DNA of 64,000 bases from Cunninghamia lanceolata (GCA_027924645.1 BSBN01001017.1:9884501-9948500); one strand, 5' to 3'; positions 22,165 to 34,347 are shown, numbered from the stretch's first letter. Made by a program: numbers and translations. The notes: a model not told the origin generated them from the sequence alone.

Positions 22165-22725
22165 TATATTCCAGAGCACAAAGTAATTATGGAAGTCTGC
22201 AATGGGATCAAACCAAAGGTAGAATTACTGCTCCCGATTGCCTTGGCCTTGAGAGAACAAATTAGTGTGTATAATATAGGGATCTCCAGACAGGTTTCCC
22301 AGAAACTCAAAGTCTATTTCGTCATGCTTATCCCCTTGAGACAACAGTGGCACCCATCAATTAACTTATATTTAATATGAACTTATACATCATATTCTTG
22401 ACTCAGAAGAGGTAAAATCGTGAAGTCACTAGTACCCTGACGATTGAAAAAATTGAAGAGACAAGACTTACATAGTAAGCAGTAACAGTTCCTGCCAAAT
22501 TACTGGGCACCAACTTGATTTGCATATCAATTTTAGCAAACATATATTCATTCCTCGACTGGAACCCTGACCTGTTTGAATACACAAAGGAGGAGAACAT
22601 AAAATAGGGTTATCAATACTGTTTGAATCGAACAGTAAGCCATGGATTAACTATATAATATATATAAAATACCTGAGGACTGATCAAGAGTAAGCTGCAA
22701 TTGCTGGTCGTCAAGTATCAGGTGG
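22165..22725 (-). pseudogene. XTH: Xyloglucan endotransglucosylase/hydrolase (XTH) fragment, decayed
   Basis: XTH enzymes (GH16 family, secreted) cut and rejoin wall xyloglucan. Three pieces are visible in order on the minus strand. Exon 1 end (LQLTLDQSSG, donor GT at 22672). Exon 2 at 22571-22472 ([19 protein letters not shown]...AGTVTAYY, donor GTAAGT). Exon 3 from about 22350 with the catalytic motif DEIDFEFLG intact, then [20 protein letters not shown], a TAA at 22227-22225, and FYLWFDPIADFHNYF. Exon 2 lacks one base at its start compared with the expected GGTTCAGGGTTC, and no AG acceptor is evident for exon 3. The signal peptide, start and C-terminal half are missing. The left end decays at about 22165, and the right end abuts a dispersed repeat at about 22727. 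Confidence 0.85.
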
Positions 22726-22726
22726 A

Positions 22727-22830
22727 GATACAGTTGAAAGGTCAAAGGAGAGCATTTATCGCAGCCCCGCAAGGAGTCAGGGAACGATGTGCGGGCTTAC
22801 AGGAAGAAGGCTATGCTTTCCCTGCATCAC
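22727..22830 (+). repeat. Dispersed repeat, copy A (about 100 bp)
   Basis: GATACAGTTGAAAGGTCAAA through GAAGAAGGCTATGCTTTCCC matches copy B at 23388-23492 in the same orientation. This copy abuts the broken exon 1 of the XTH relic. Confidence 0.75.
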
Positions 22831-23387
22831 CATTGATCAAACATTGGATGAGATCCAGTTGGCCTGTAGCTTTGAGAATCTGGCAAATTGTCTCAAACCC
22901 CAAGTTGCAGTGTTGATGTAAGGCATCCCCTGCTTGCTCTGCTTTTCTATATTTGTTTTAGGTGCCACCTAGTGCGCTTATGGAATCATCCGTTTAGTTT
23001 TGTGTTGGTTTATATGTTTTGAACTCTGATGTTTTGCTAGCCTTACTATTTATAGTGTGCACCCTGGGTGCTTCAGAAGCTAAATTGTATAAGCCTTGGG
23101 ATTTGTAGGTTGCATATGTTTCCATTAATCATCTTTTGTCTACAGCACTGGAATGTTATATTTTTACATAATTATCTATTTAAATATCATTTTTACTGGT
23201 ACTACAAGTGCTTTCTTATTTTATTATTCAATTGTTTTTATGTTTATGTTCGTTTCAGCTTGTATACAAAATAGGGCACTGGCCATTCCGCATACATGAT
23301 GTATTATGGGTGCATCCTATGTCGTTGGCGGCCATGTCCGGTCATACCATTGTTGCCCTTGATTGATGCCACTATCTTACGACGTAG

Positions 23388-23492
23388 AAGATACAGTTGA
23401 AAGGCTGAAGGAGAGCATTTATCGCAGCCTCGTAAGGAGTCAGAGAAGGATGTGCAGGCTTGCGGGAAGAAGGCTATGCTTCCCCGCATCAC
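23388..23492 (+). repeat. Dispersed repeat, copy B (about 100 bp)
   Basis: It matches copy A with a few substitutions (GGAGAGCATTTATCGCAGCC is identical in both). It is followed by GC-rich sequence up to about 23640 containing a second echo of the AGAGCGATGTGCAGGTGTGC phrase. The family is not recognised. It lies between the XTH and PPR relics. Confidence 0.7.
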
Positions 23493-23649
23493 CGCAGGGG
23501 TTTTCAAACACATGTGCGAGAGAGCGATGTGCAGGTGTGCGGTGGATCTATGGTTTTTTCCCATTGTCCCGCTAAAAGAAACTCAAATGTGTGCGGTATT
23601 GCGGGGATAAGCAAAGGGGAAAAAAATGGCCGCGGGGTAGCAGAGGAAA

Positions 23650-24655
23650 TAAAAAATAAATGCAACAGTCCTGGTAGACATGTATGCAAAATGTGGAAGC
23701 ATAGAGAAGACTCGTGAACTGTTTGACAAAATGCCTCAAAGAACTATGGTTTCATGGAATGCAATGGCTGCAGGATATGCACAAAATGGATTTGTTGAAA
23801 AATATTTAGAAATTTTCAAGCAAATGCAAATGGCATGTGTAAAGCTAGACTCCACAAACCTTTGCCAGCATCCTCCCTGCCTGTGCCAAAATGGGAACAT
23901 TGGAACACGGTATGGACCTCTATCAAAGCATAATGAAACAGAGATTTTTGTTCGACACTGTAGTTGGAAATACTCTGGTAGACATGTATGCAAAATGTGG
24001 AAGCATAGATTAAGCTCGTGAACTGTTTGACAGAATGCCTCAAAGAGATGTAATCTCATGGAATGCAATGTTTGCAGGATATTCACAAAATGGATTTGTT
24101 GAAAGGGCTTTCAAAACTTTCAAGCAAATGCAATTGGTAGGTCTAAAGCCAAATTCTACAACCTTTGCCATCATCCTCCCAGCCTGTGCAAAAATGGGAG
24201 CTTTGCAACAGGGTATAGAAATCTATCAAAGCATAAAGGATAGAGAAATTTTGTCAGAGGTTGTAGTGGCAACTGCCTTGGTAGACGTGTATGCAAAATG
24301 TGGGAACATAGACAAAGCACGTGAACTGTTTGAAAAAATGCCTCAAAGAAATGTGGTCTCATGGACCGCAATGATTGCAGGATATGCACAAATTGAACTT
24401 TTTGAGAAGACTTTAAAAACTTTTAAGCAAATGCAATTAGCAGGTGTAAAGCCAGACTCCACAACCTTTGCCAGCGTCCTCCCTACCTATGCCAAAATGG
24501 GAGCTTTGGAACAGGGTATGGACATCCATCAAAGCATGAAGGATAGAGGAATTTTGTTAGATGTTGTGGTTGCAATTGCCCTGGTAGACATGTATGCAAA
24601 ATCTGGAACCATCGACAAGGCAAAAAAGATCATAGTAAATCATAGTAAAATTTAG
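23650..24655 (+). pseudogene. Pentatricopeptide repeat (PPR, PLS-type) gene fragment
   Basis: PPR proteins bind organellar RNA, and PLS-type members often serve in editing. The frames spell repeated units with the family phrases LVDMYAKCGSI, ARELFDRMPQRDVISWNAM, GYAQNGF, FKQMQLAGVKPDSTTFASVL and CAKMGALEQGMDIHQSI, about nine motifs over roughly 330 residues. There is no start Met and no N-terminal targeting region. One frameshift lies near 23855 (TCCACAAACCTTTGCCAGCA) and one TAA near 24010. The downstream ORF from 24035 (206 codons) is otherwise clean but ends in an unrelated tail without E or DYW domains. It is a truncated, mildly decayed copy, recent enough for the repeats to read clearly. 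Confidence 0.9.
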
Positions 24656-25190
24656 CAATTTCCAAGATTTATTGAACAAGCCTTCGATCTACTTCGAGTT
24701 ATCATGACTTGATGTATCATTCTGCCAAAATGGAGTACCTTAAGAGCTCTCCCAGAAAGTAGTAGGAACCCCATATTGCAGAGTATGAAATGTGCAAACT
24801 ATATAGCCCAGGTTCTATAGTACATTTTCTTCCCTGCATGGTAAATAATATACAATCCCACCACTACTAGTTTTGCAGAAAATAGCATACAGTTCTAAGT
24901 GTTCCAAAATCATTAAAGGAAGTTGGTTAAATCGGAAATTCATCTTATGAAATTAAAATAGCATCTATTATGTGTTTAAATACTATTATTGGAAAAAATG
25001 TTTAGATAGTTAAGATAGATAATTCACATGATACTCAACTGCATTGGAATCATAAATTTACTAAGTCCCATCAGGCTGAGCTTAAACAAACAATTTATAA
25101 AATTTCTCTCAATTTTTTCAATCAGTTGCAGAGGAAACAAGTCACATAGTTCTGTTAATAATCTATATTACAGGGGTGAGTGTTTAAGTA
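24656..25190. other. Spacer between PPR and transporter relics
   Basis: I see no exon of the transporter here although the minus-strand gene should continue into it. The sequence is AT-rich and without repeats. Confidence 0.4.
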
Positions 25191-25195
25191 CTCAC

Positions 25196-25648
25196 CAAAT
25201 ACATGGCCAACTAAATCTCTGTATTTGATAAAGCATTGGCCATCTATAATATACAAATTTGCAAGCAGCAAATTGGCATAGAGTGAGAAAGCACCTAAAA
25301 CAACCATGCCAATAATTCCCCAGACCAATCCTAGAGGCACTAGAATGAGGTTTGAATATCCCAAAATGTACACATAGTTTAAATTTGTAACTAACATCAG
25401 TTCCACTTTTTGCCATGAATCTAAAAACCATCACAACAATTAAAAAAAATTGAAAATTTCTATCTACAAAACACATGACATAAACCATATAAATGATAAC
25501 AGCTATCCACGCATTTAACAGTCTATAAAAGGCAAGGCAATTTAGTGAAATGTGAGTAGAAATGAAATGGAAAAAGTTATGTACCATTGTCAATCTTGTG
25601 TGCAGACTTGTGGGTAGAAAAGTTGGTTTCTTCATGTTCCATGGCCAT
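25196..25648 (-). pseudogene. ProT: Proline transporter-like gene, first two exons only
   Basis: Plant ProT proteins (amino acid/auxin permease superfamily) import proline, betaine and GABA across the plasma membrane. Exon 1 is 25648-25585, starting MAMEHEETNF and ending HKIDN with a split codon, donor GT. Exon 2 is 25420-25196, preceded by TTTTTAG and followed by GTGAGT. The splice joins G and AT to give the family phrase IDNDSWQ, then YVYILGYSN, VPLGLVWGIIG, SLYANLLLANL and KYRDLVGHVFG, covering the first membrane segments. Both exons are open and both splice sites are canonical. No later exon is found to the left before the PPR relic, so the gene is truncated after about 96 residues unless the rest lies beyond a very long intron. 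The start Met has a second in-frame ATG two codons later. Confidence 0.85.
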
Positions 25649-27112
25649 AATGTCTGCAGTTGATATTAAATATTTCTGCTCTTTCATTCTCTTCCACAAT
25701 TTAGAACAGCCTTATTTGACACCTCAATGGATTCTTCTCCACTGTTGAATAGTTGTCACTTAAATAGAATCAATGCTTTATAGTGTTTACACACTTACAT
25801 ATATAGAATTGGATTTTGCAAAAAACGAAGAGAGAAATGAATATTTTTTAAAGATGTGTCATCATATATACAACTACCACCACCACTAAGATCATGCAAA
25901 ACCTGTGTTGCACAATCATTCAACCAACCTACTGTAAAAGTTGTCAAAGTTGCTCTCACCCGTAGCTTTTTATCTAATATTTGTTTCTAGCTACCATTAC
26001 ATATCAAGCCTCGATGTTTATAATTGTAGTAGAAATGCTTATAATTGAAGTATTATAAGTTGTTTTAACAATTTTATTTGAGAACTTATCAAACTGCCTT
26101 CCTTATAATTTGCTTGTTTGATGGACAATGACATGTACAACTTTAAAAGATTGAATATACTATGGCATGCACGGCTAAAGTTGACATTAAAGATGGATTG
26201 TTTGCTTTTAAATTAATTGCTACATATCAAACAATAAAACATGGGCACCCTTGGCATGCACTTAGCTTCATAATGCAAAGTGTAGTGTGTGAGTGCCTTG
26301 TTTAGAAAAGCATATACTAATGGGTTCAAATTATTTTATTATATCTCCAAAAAGTAAATGGTCAAACTGGTCAAGAACCATCGATGGGACTAAAAAGAGT
26401 GCTGGCACAATGAATAAATATGGTGTGTGAGTGTACAAGTGTTTTTTTCTACAAACTACTTTGATCTCAAGAGATTCAATTTAGTTTTAAATTTGCAATA
26501 CTTTTTAACAATAGTAGAGGATACCCAATGTACTGGCACAAAGTGACACCTCTCCATATAATTCAATTTTTGCATATTATAATTATATTTAAATAAAAAA
26601 TATTTTATTATATTAAACAATAACAAAGAAATTTTGATATATGTTTTGATTATTATTTTTATATCTATTATTTTAAGTTAAAATGGCTTTCAAGTAGAAC
26701 ACGATTTAATTTCTAAAAATCATATAAAATTTTTAAAATATTTTTAATATTTAACAATTGTATATTACATTTCATTATTTGTGAGAAAGTTATAACTACT
26801 AACTAGTTTTAATCTCCAAACGCATCCACATTTTGTGTAAGCGCAAGTGTTGTTTTGTATGTATTGTATTTATGATTTTGATGGGAAAGTATATAATTAT
26901 AATAATAATAAAATAATATAATTTTCGACAGATACATAGCACCTACCCACCTGCCATTTCCGATGGTGGGACCCAATTTGATAGTGTATGGCCATATTTT
27001 TGCCTTGAAATACAAGTGAAATTTTAGGAATAAAAATTTTGAAATATTTAATTTATGATATTTTGTATTTTAAATAAACTATAATTTTAATATTAGATGA
27101 GATTTTAAATAA

Positions 27113-27115
<3 letters not shown>

Positions 27116-27202
<87 letters not shown>
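27116..27202. repeat. (AT)n microsatellite, 87 bp
   Basis: An uninterrupted AT dinucleotide tract. The Ile-Tyr ORF across it is an artefact. Confidence 0.95.
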
Positions 27203-27206
<4 letters not shown>

Positions 27207-28218
27207 GGTATTTCACCCTAGAAATTATTGGTAGATGCAAAATTGTATCCACATTAAAAGTCAATTTATACGAATGTGCTTGAAACCATTTTTGTAATCA
27301 ACAACATTTTTAACTTTGTAATTTCTTTGTAATTCTTCACCAATAACAAGGTGCTATTGTCACCATTCTTCTTTCCATTCATTGCTTTGTTGTGTAAATT
27401 TCAATAATAGCAAAACTTGCACTTCAATAATTTAGTTTAATCGAATCCACTTTCACAAACTTCAGAAGGTCATTTCAATAGATGATATGCAAAGGAAGAC
27501 TCGGGTGTAGACTATGCACGGATCCATATTGTATAAACCTTATACTATTTTAGAGCTCCCTCTCCGCTTGATTACCTTCCAAATTTAATTTGAGTCTAAG
27601 CCTACTAGCTTCTAACTAGTCATTGCCCACCAACTCAAGCAAGAAATATTCAAATTTGCATGCTAGAGTGTTGTATAAAAAGACAAATCATTGGTTCATT
27701 TTAAATTACTAGGTATCAACCATTCACATCACTTGAGTATTATCTAGACCATTGCATCAACATGTGAGATCATAAGAGTAGACATATACATTTGCATTTC
27801 TACTTGGTGTGTCTTCTAACTTGTTCCTCAAGGGACTTGACTAAGGTATAAGGTGGGAAGCTAGTCATATTCCCCATCCTAACAAAAGAAATTCCAACAA
27901 TGCTTCTAAGCACTACCATTTTTAGATATCACTGACAAATAAGATTCTAAAGACTTTTAAGTGTAAAGATCAAAGCTACAAACCATATTTACATTTCATA
28001 TTTTTACAATGATTTGTAGATGTATGTTATTTACTGACATTCTCACATGACGGAGTTGTAATTTGCTTGGTGGCCATAACTTCAAATGCACTCCTCTTGA
28101 CCGTGTCCTTCCTGTGTAACACGATGATCTGCTTCAAGCAGCATCCAATTGCTTCATTCTCCATAAGCTCACGTGAAAGTTTAAATGCTCATATTGATCA
28201 TTTTCTTTTCTCTGACTC

Positions 28219-28275
28219 TAGACCCTAAACACTATACACTAAACACTAATCTCTATACCCTAAACACTAACCGTT
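28219..28275. repeat. Degenerate CCCTAAACACTA repeats
   Basis: CCTAAACACTATACACTAAA, CACTAATCTCTATACCCTAA and ACACTAACCGTTAATCTAAA form four to five imperfect units. They resemble plant telomere repeat (CCCTAAA) but are too diverged to call an interstitial telomere with confidence. Confidence 0.4.
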
Positions 28276-29283
28276 AATCTAAATGCTATTGCTACTAATT
28301 CTTTAAACTTATTAAGCTGAGAGGCTTCTACAATAAGTAATTCAACATTACAATGGCAGGAACCTGACACAATGTGTCTCTTATTTATTTATGTCTCTTG
28401 TTTGTAGTCTTGTTTTGTTTAGTGTGTATATCTTTATATTTGAAATTTTAGTTTTTTTTTTGCTAATTAGTCCCCTTTATTTTTCATGGTTAGAGTCGAC
28501 TAAATACGCGTATTCACAAATTGGTGTCATGTGCTAGTATTTAAAGACATGTATTATTTTCATTGTAATCATGAAGAATCAAATATAGAGAATTTGTTTG
28601 TATATTATTCACATGTTCACACTTCAATTGGAGCAATCAAAGGAATCTAGATCTACATAAGCATTTTAGGAGCATATGCATGTCTAAAGAGTATTGTCTT
28701 AGATCTTGTCTATTATTAAAGAGGTTTATCTAGGCAAAAGATCTATGTGACTTAGTTATAAAACAACTTGTTAAAGATTTATCAATACTGCCAACCCCAC
28801 AAATATCATATGAGAATCCAAAGATAGTGACAAAGCAAGGTGCATAAAAGGCAAAAATTAGAAAGTAGTAGAGGTCGAGTTTGCTAGCAGGGGTCTACTT
28901 TGCCTTCACAAACTTGTACCAGTTTATGAAGTCAACCCAAAGTAGAGAAAAAGACCATATCCTAATCATGATCTATAGAATAAAATATCATAGCCAATTC
29001 CTGATCTTGAGGCACACAAATTTCAACATCATGATAGTATAGCATTCATTCATCGATCATAGAGCTAACCACCTTTATCCTTGTTATTTTCTTTCTAATA
29101 ATAATAAATGATTAATGTCTTGATTTATCTAACCCAAGGTTAATTAAATATTCAGTCTAGGTTAATGTGTGCTTATGTGTATGCATCGTATTGGATTAGC
29201 CTAGACTAAGCTCAAGGAAAGTGTACTTTCCTTTACATTTTTCAATCGACCTTACATAATCAACCTAGTTCTTAGGGTTTTGA

Positions 29284-30776
29284 TGCAGAGACACTAGATG
29301 GATGGATGATTCATTAATAGGCCTCTCAAACCTTGAGGCATGTATGGAGAATTTCACTTCATCCAAAACAGTCTTCCTAAGCATTAAACTCTTGAACCAA
29401 GAGTACCCTTCATAGATATGACATCAAATGACTCACTTGGTTGAGGGCAGACATGTTAGGGGTTTCAAGACAACCTCTACAACCTTCCCACATCAAAAGT
29501 TAGGGTCTGACACATAGAGAAAGGGTACTTGCTTCATAAACCCCTTGAACTCCTAGTAGCCCTGTATCAGTGGACAGCAAGGAATATCTTTTGCCAGAGA
29601 ACTTTCTCCAAAATTCTCAAACCAGTTCCAAATACCATCCATGGAGACACATAACATATGTGAAAATGGCCTTGGGTTTCTTTGGAGCATGTGCCTAAAA
29701 ACTTGACTGGCAGTTCTATCCAGAGCCCCAATTAGGCTTGTTTTTCAAAGAGACTACCCCTCAATGACTTCACAAAACAAAACCAACTATTGGAACATGT
29801 TAGCTAGGTGCCCAAACCAAAGATTCAATAGATTTTAAGGTTCTACAGTCGACTGTACGGTCTTAAAAGACTACAGTCACTTCAAAAGGCTTAACACATG
29901 ATCTTGTCAAGCCAACTCTAACAAAACTCAGGCAAAACTTGTTTCTCCACCTTGCAAGTGATCCAAAAAAAAAACATGATTACACAAACCCATTCCACTG
30001 GTTCTATGGTGATAAGAAATAGTGGAATGGTTAGATTCCCATCGTTTGAACAAAACCCTAGTTAAGGGTTTTAGCGACCTGTGTGCAGAAAAACAATTAT
30101 AAAATTGCTCAAAACTACTGTCAAGGGCCCAAACCAAATTCAAAGAAAACCTAACATCATCCTCTATTAGTACATAGTATGTAGTGGGCTTAGGACAGTC
30201 CCGTACTAAGACAGGGTACAACCTGTAACAGAAGAAAAAACCAAAAATTGTAGATAAAGAACAAAGTTTTGTATTTCTTCTTGAAAATCTTCAACTTCAT
30301 GCCCTGCACGATGTGTGAGAAGCATTTTATACATGGCCACATCATTATCAAGCAGTTTGGGGCAAATTGGTAACTGAAAACCAACTCTGCAACCTCCAAA
30401 CTATTCACTATCACCTTCTAACTAATGTGTTTTGTTTACAATGAGGACAATCCGTCTACAAGACTACTTCAAACTCCACTAAAGCAATGGCATCATGCAA
30501 TGAATGACTCCAAACATGAATTCCACTCTATTTTCACACCTATGGAGGGTTTGACCATAGTTGACCAACTAGGTCCTAATTGCCTACATGTAAACAATTG
30601 GCACCAAGGCCTTACAAGATTATAACAAATGACTTCAACATGCTTCAAGGTGGTCACAAGACCTTATTACAATTCAACAGGATGGTCTTCAAGACCTTAT
30701 GTCATCTTAAATGGAAAACCAAAACATAGCCTCATGATAGGACTCATGATAGGCTTCTTATATCGATGCCCCTGCA
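29284..30776 (-). mobile_element. 3' LTR of the chromovirus
   Basis: It runs from TGCAGAGACACTAGATGGAT to GATGCCCCTGCA and matches 42914-44407 throughout, with scattered substitutions. To its right is CTTCTCTCCCTGGGAGCGTG on the minus strand, the likely polypurine tract region. Confidence 0.9.
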
Positions 30777-30801
30777 CCACGCTCCCAGGGAGAGAAGAAT
30801 C

Positions 30802-31482
30802 TCAAGTCCCCTTTGAGATGAGTTCTTCAAGAGATACCCCATGTTGTTTGATGTCATTCTCAGACATCCAGGTGGCATCTTCTGCAAGGAGGTCTTGCCA
30901 TTTGATGAGGTACTCTTTATATGTCTTTCTCCTAGTCTTCTTCACCTCCTTGGTGTCTAGGATACATTCAAGCTTCACGGGTTGGCTAGGTGGCAACTCC
31001 TTCACCCAATCATCATCCTCATCTGCTGCTACACCTGCATTAGAATCAACGTTCACAGAGCCTTTGTATGGATACAAATTATATACATTTAAAATTGGAG
31101 AGATTGCTACCCCAGGAGGTAACTCAATCTCACAAGCATTCTGCCCAAATTTATGGACCACCCTGCGAGGTCCTATCTTCTTCATCATTAGTTTGGTATA
31201 CTTGCCTTTAGGAAGCCTTTCCTTCTTCAGATGGGCTAATACCAAGTCACCAACCTTGAATTGAAGGTCTCTCTTCTTCAAATTTGCTCTTTCCTTGTAC
31301 TTGTCTACATTATTTTGAAGAGTTTCTCTTACTTGCTGATGTATGTTTCTGATTGTAACAGCAAAATCTTCCCCTTGAGCACTTCTCCTAGCCATCCCTT
31401 GTAGATTTCTCAATTCATACACTCCTCTAGGATGCATTCCATAAACCACTTCAAAAGGACTCTTTCCAAGACTCCTATTCAT
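30802..31482 (-). CDS. Chromovirus integrase C-terminal region and chromodomain
   Basis: The 226-codon frame begins MNRSLGKSPFEVVYG, the usual continuation of integrase, then has the GPF/GPY-like part (FKVGDLVLAHL, KKIGPRRVV) and an acidic linker. Residues about 178-218 form a chromodomain (ILDTKEVKKTRRKTYKEYLI, KWQDLLAEDATWM). Chromodomains of this kind bind histone marks and bias insertion toward heterochromatin. The frame is separated from the integrase core by a single TAG at about 31509 (LP*AEFVYN), so the two ORFs are one polyprotein. The ORF itself is open to its natural stop next to the 3' LTR. Confidence 0.85.
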   Translation of the reverse strand: MNRSLGKSPFEVVYGMHPRGVYELRNLQGMARRSAQGEDFAVTIRNIHQQVRETLQNNVDKYKERANLKKRDLQFKVGDLVLAHLKKERLPKGKYTKLMMKKIGPRRVVHKFGQNACEIELPPGVAISPILNVYNLYPYKGSVNVDSNAGVAADEDDDWVKELPPSQPVKLECILDTKEVKKTRRKTYKEYLIKWQDLLAEDATWMSENDIKQHGVSLEELISKGT

Positions 31483-31506
31483 GGAGTCATTGTATACAAA
31501 TTCTGC

Positions 31507-32298
31507 CTAGGGTAAAATCAGATCCCAATCCTGCCCATGCTCCTTTGTTAAACACCTTAGAAGGTTTCCCAATGACCTATTTACCACTTCAGTTTGTCCA
31601 TCCGTTTGGGGATGGTATGCAAAGCTATATGAGACTTTTGTGCCTAGTTTCTTCCATAAGGTCCTCCAAAAGTGACCAATGAACTTCGGATCCCTGTCAG
31701 AGACAATATTCAAAGGCAAACCATGTATTCTTACTATTTCCTTAAAGAATAGACCTGCAATATGTGATGCATCATTGGTAATTTTGCAAGGAAGAAAATG
31801 TGCCATTTTACTAAATCGGTCAACAACCACAAAGACACTATCAAAACCCCTTTGTGTTCTAGGCAGCCCCATCACAAAATCCATACTTACACTCTCCCAA
31901 GGCCTATTGGTAATGGGAAGTGGCTGATAAAGCCCTGCATTTGATGAAGTTTCTTTGACTCTTTGACATATAGTGCAGCCCTCAACATATTTTCTGATAT
32001 CCACCTGCATTTTTGGCCAATAATAGAACCTCCTAACCTGATCCAAAGTCTTGTCAAGTCCAAAATGACCTCCAAGACTCCCACTATGCTCCTCCTTTAT
32101 AATATTCTCCCTCATTGAACATCTAGGTACACATAATTGACTCCCTTTGAAAAGCAAACCATTCTGAAGTAAAAAATCAGAATATTCACTATGAAATGTA
32201 TTCAAAAACTGAGTGCAAACATCATAAACCTCCTTGAAGTCAACATCATCATGATACATGTCCTTGAGTGCATTTATCCCCATGCTTTGAAATTGCAT
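31507..32298 (-). CDS. Chromovirus integrase core
   Basis: The 263-codon frame has the HHCC zinc finger (His71, His78, Cys108, Cys111). The catalytic triad follows as Asp140 (SMDFV), Asp201 (VSDRDPKF) and Glu237 (GQTEVVN), with the D-35-E spacing of retroviral integrases. AYHPQTDGQTE is the family signature. All visible catalytic residues are present. The start Met is internal: the true polyprotein continues rightward but is cut at 32313 by the inner element, and the RNase H part resumes at 39788. Confidence 0.9.
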   Translation of the reverse strand: MQFQSMGINALKDMYHDDVDFKEVYDVCTQFLNTFHSEYSDFLLQNGLLFKGSQLCVPRCSMRENIIKEEHSGSLGGHFGLDKTLDQVRRFYYWPKMQVDIRKYVEGCTICQRVKETSSNAGLYQPLPITNRPWESVSMDFVMGLPRTQRGFDSVFVVVDRFSKMAHFLPCKITNDASHIAGLFFKEIVRIHGLPLNIVSDRDPKFIGHFWRTLWKKLGTKVSYSFAYHPQTDGQTEVVNRSLGNLLRCLTKEHGQDWDLILP

Positions 32299-32308
32299 TT
32301 CCTACACC

Positions 32309-32313
32309 ATAAG
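32309..32313. repeat. Target site duplication ATAAG (left)
   Basis: ATAAG precedes the inner array and recurs at 39788-39792, directly after it. It proves that the whole 7.5 kb array moved or formed within one insertion site. Confidence 0.9.
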
Positions 32314-34347
32314 TGTAATGTCCCCTTCTAGTAAGCTGAAACTTTTCACAACCTTGCACAATTTCAACTTAGTAAAAGAGAACATTAGTAATCTACTTAT
32401 CATTTATTTCAACATATAATCATTATGACTATAACATATTAGATCATATTCACATTATATTTCATATAATTCATTTCATCATCATGCATTATAATATTCC
32501 TAATTCATAAACACATTCACATATATGTTATTCTTTTTTATCATTAGTTCATGATATGACTTGTGAGGGACTTATGGTACACTCTTGCGTTAACCAACTC
32601 TAAATCACCAAATATGATTTCATTAAGGAAATAGTTCCACCATCTCTTACGGAGACCCAAAGGTTTCACTCACACACGGAGTCCCTCACCATTTGGCTCG
32701 TGGGATTTCACTCACACACGGAGTACCTCATCCAAACGAGAGTCACCATCCGTAGAGCAACAAGTTCTTCCAGGCCCAAGGATTTCACCCACACACGGGG
32801 TTCCTCATCACTTGGCTTGAGGGACTTACGTCCAGTCGAGAGACACCTAGGCTAAAACAAACTATTCCAACTACGTCATACCTTAGAGGTGATAGAGGGG
32901 TTAAAGGGAGAGTCCTAGTCAGCTCCAAGCATATCACCAACTTATCTTTTCATTGATTTCATAAATATCATAATTGTTCTTATTATCATTTAACATAAGA
33001 TGCCTTATATTAGACATCATGGTCTTATATCAAAATTGATCATATATCATTGACATTTATTCATTATATTAGTTTATCCCTATGCAATTCATAGTTTGTT
33101 TTAGTGTATTTATCTATCATTTACAACATGCATATATTTATTCTTTTATATATAATAATCTTACCATTTATTTGAACAAATTAAATATAAATACTTACTT
33201 ACCTGCTGTAGCTTACCTAGGATTCGTTACCTATGGTTGCCATCTTCTTTCTTTTTTCCATTATTTTCCTTGCTGAATAGAATGATTAATATAATTTTTA
33301 TTGTATTGTTGTTGTCGTTTATATATTTTTATTGTACATATCTCTATATATTAATTTATGATATGTTTCCTACTTATGACTCAATGTAGATCTAAATATA
33401 TGTATTTATCCGATACTCTTTTTATATTTTCTTCCAATGATCTTTTCCTTCTATCTCACAACATTTATTTATTTATTTTTCAAAGGATATGTTTCGCAGA
33501 GGCATGTCTCTTATTATGCTTGGTGGTAAAAGACATATTTAACCCTCTTATAATTTCTATTACCTTATATTAATTCCCTTTTGTGGTAAAACCAGTTCTA
33601 ACCATACTTAACTCCCTTATCATAAGAGGATAGGTTAAAAGATATTTATTTATATTATTTGTATTTATATTATATCATTATATATTATTTATTTTATATT
33701 ATTTATATTATATCATTTATATCATAATAAATGATATATGATTTATATTTATATTACAATATAAAATAATAATAATAATATTTGTATTTATATTATTAGA
33801 TATATTTATAATATATTATTTATTAATGTGATCGCTGATGTCAACCAACTTAATTGCTGCCCTTATAAATATCCTTCTTCGACCTCCCCTTAATCTTTTT
33901 AAAGTATATTATTTATATAATACATATAGTATAAATAAGTATGGGAGCTCTTTTATCTTATTTTATTCACAAGCATATAATATGGTGGAATAATGTTTTT
34001 ATCTTATTAGACTTTTATGATTTTATTTTGAATTTGACCTTTTGTTTAACCATATTACTTTGCCTTATTCCAAATTACTTTACTTTCTAAATTATTCTTC
34101 GTAATATTTATTTTCATATATAATAATATATCTTATTAATTATTCACATAAATATTATATTAAAATATTTATATTTATAATATATCTAGTTAATTAAATA
34201 TATATATATTTCATATATTTTATAATATTTATATTATATTAAATTAATAATATATTTTAAATAAATATATTATATATTTAGTTTATACAAGGCTAACTTA
34301 TTATTTAAATAAATGATTCAATTATAAATCATTATAGGGACATGACA
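32314..34347 (-). mobile_element. LTR A of the triple-LTR array
   Basis: 2034 bp, TGTAATGTCCCC to GGGACATGACA. It contains a GC-richer block at 32560-32900 (TTTCACTCACACACGGAGT type phrases, themselves repeated) and then very AT-rich sequence. Confidence 0.9.

Larger units (their letters stand above)
25650..29283. other. AT-rich intergenic region
   Basis: No coding domain, LTR pair or RNA gene is supported. It contains the (AT)n tract and a degenerate CCCTAAA-like patch listed separately. Confidence 0.45.

Noticed and set aside
27079..27264. Ile-Tyr repeat ORF
   Set aside because: Translation of the (AT)n tract.
28219..28275. Interstitial telomere
   Set aside because: Only a few CCCTAAA matches in imperfect units; listed as a low-confidence repeat and not as a telomere.
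30629..31264. 211-codon plus-strand ORF
   Set aside because: It is the antisense of the chromovirus integrase tail and chromodomain, which has clear family motifs on the minus strand.
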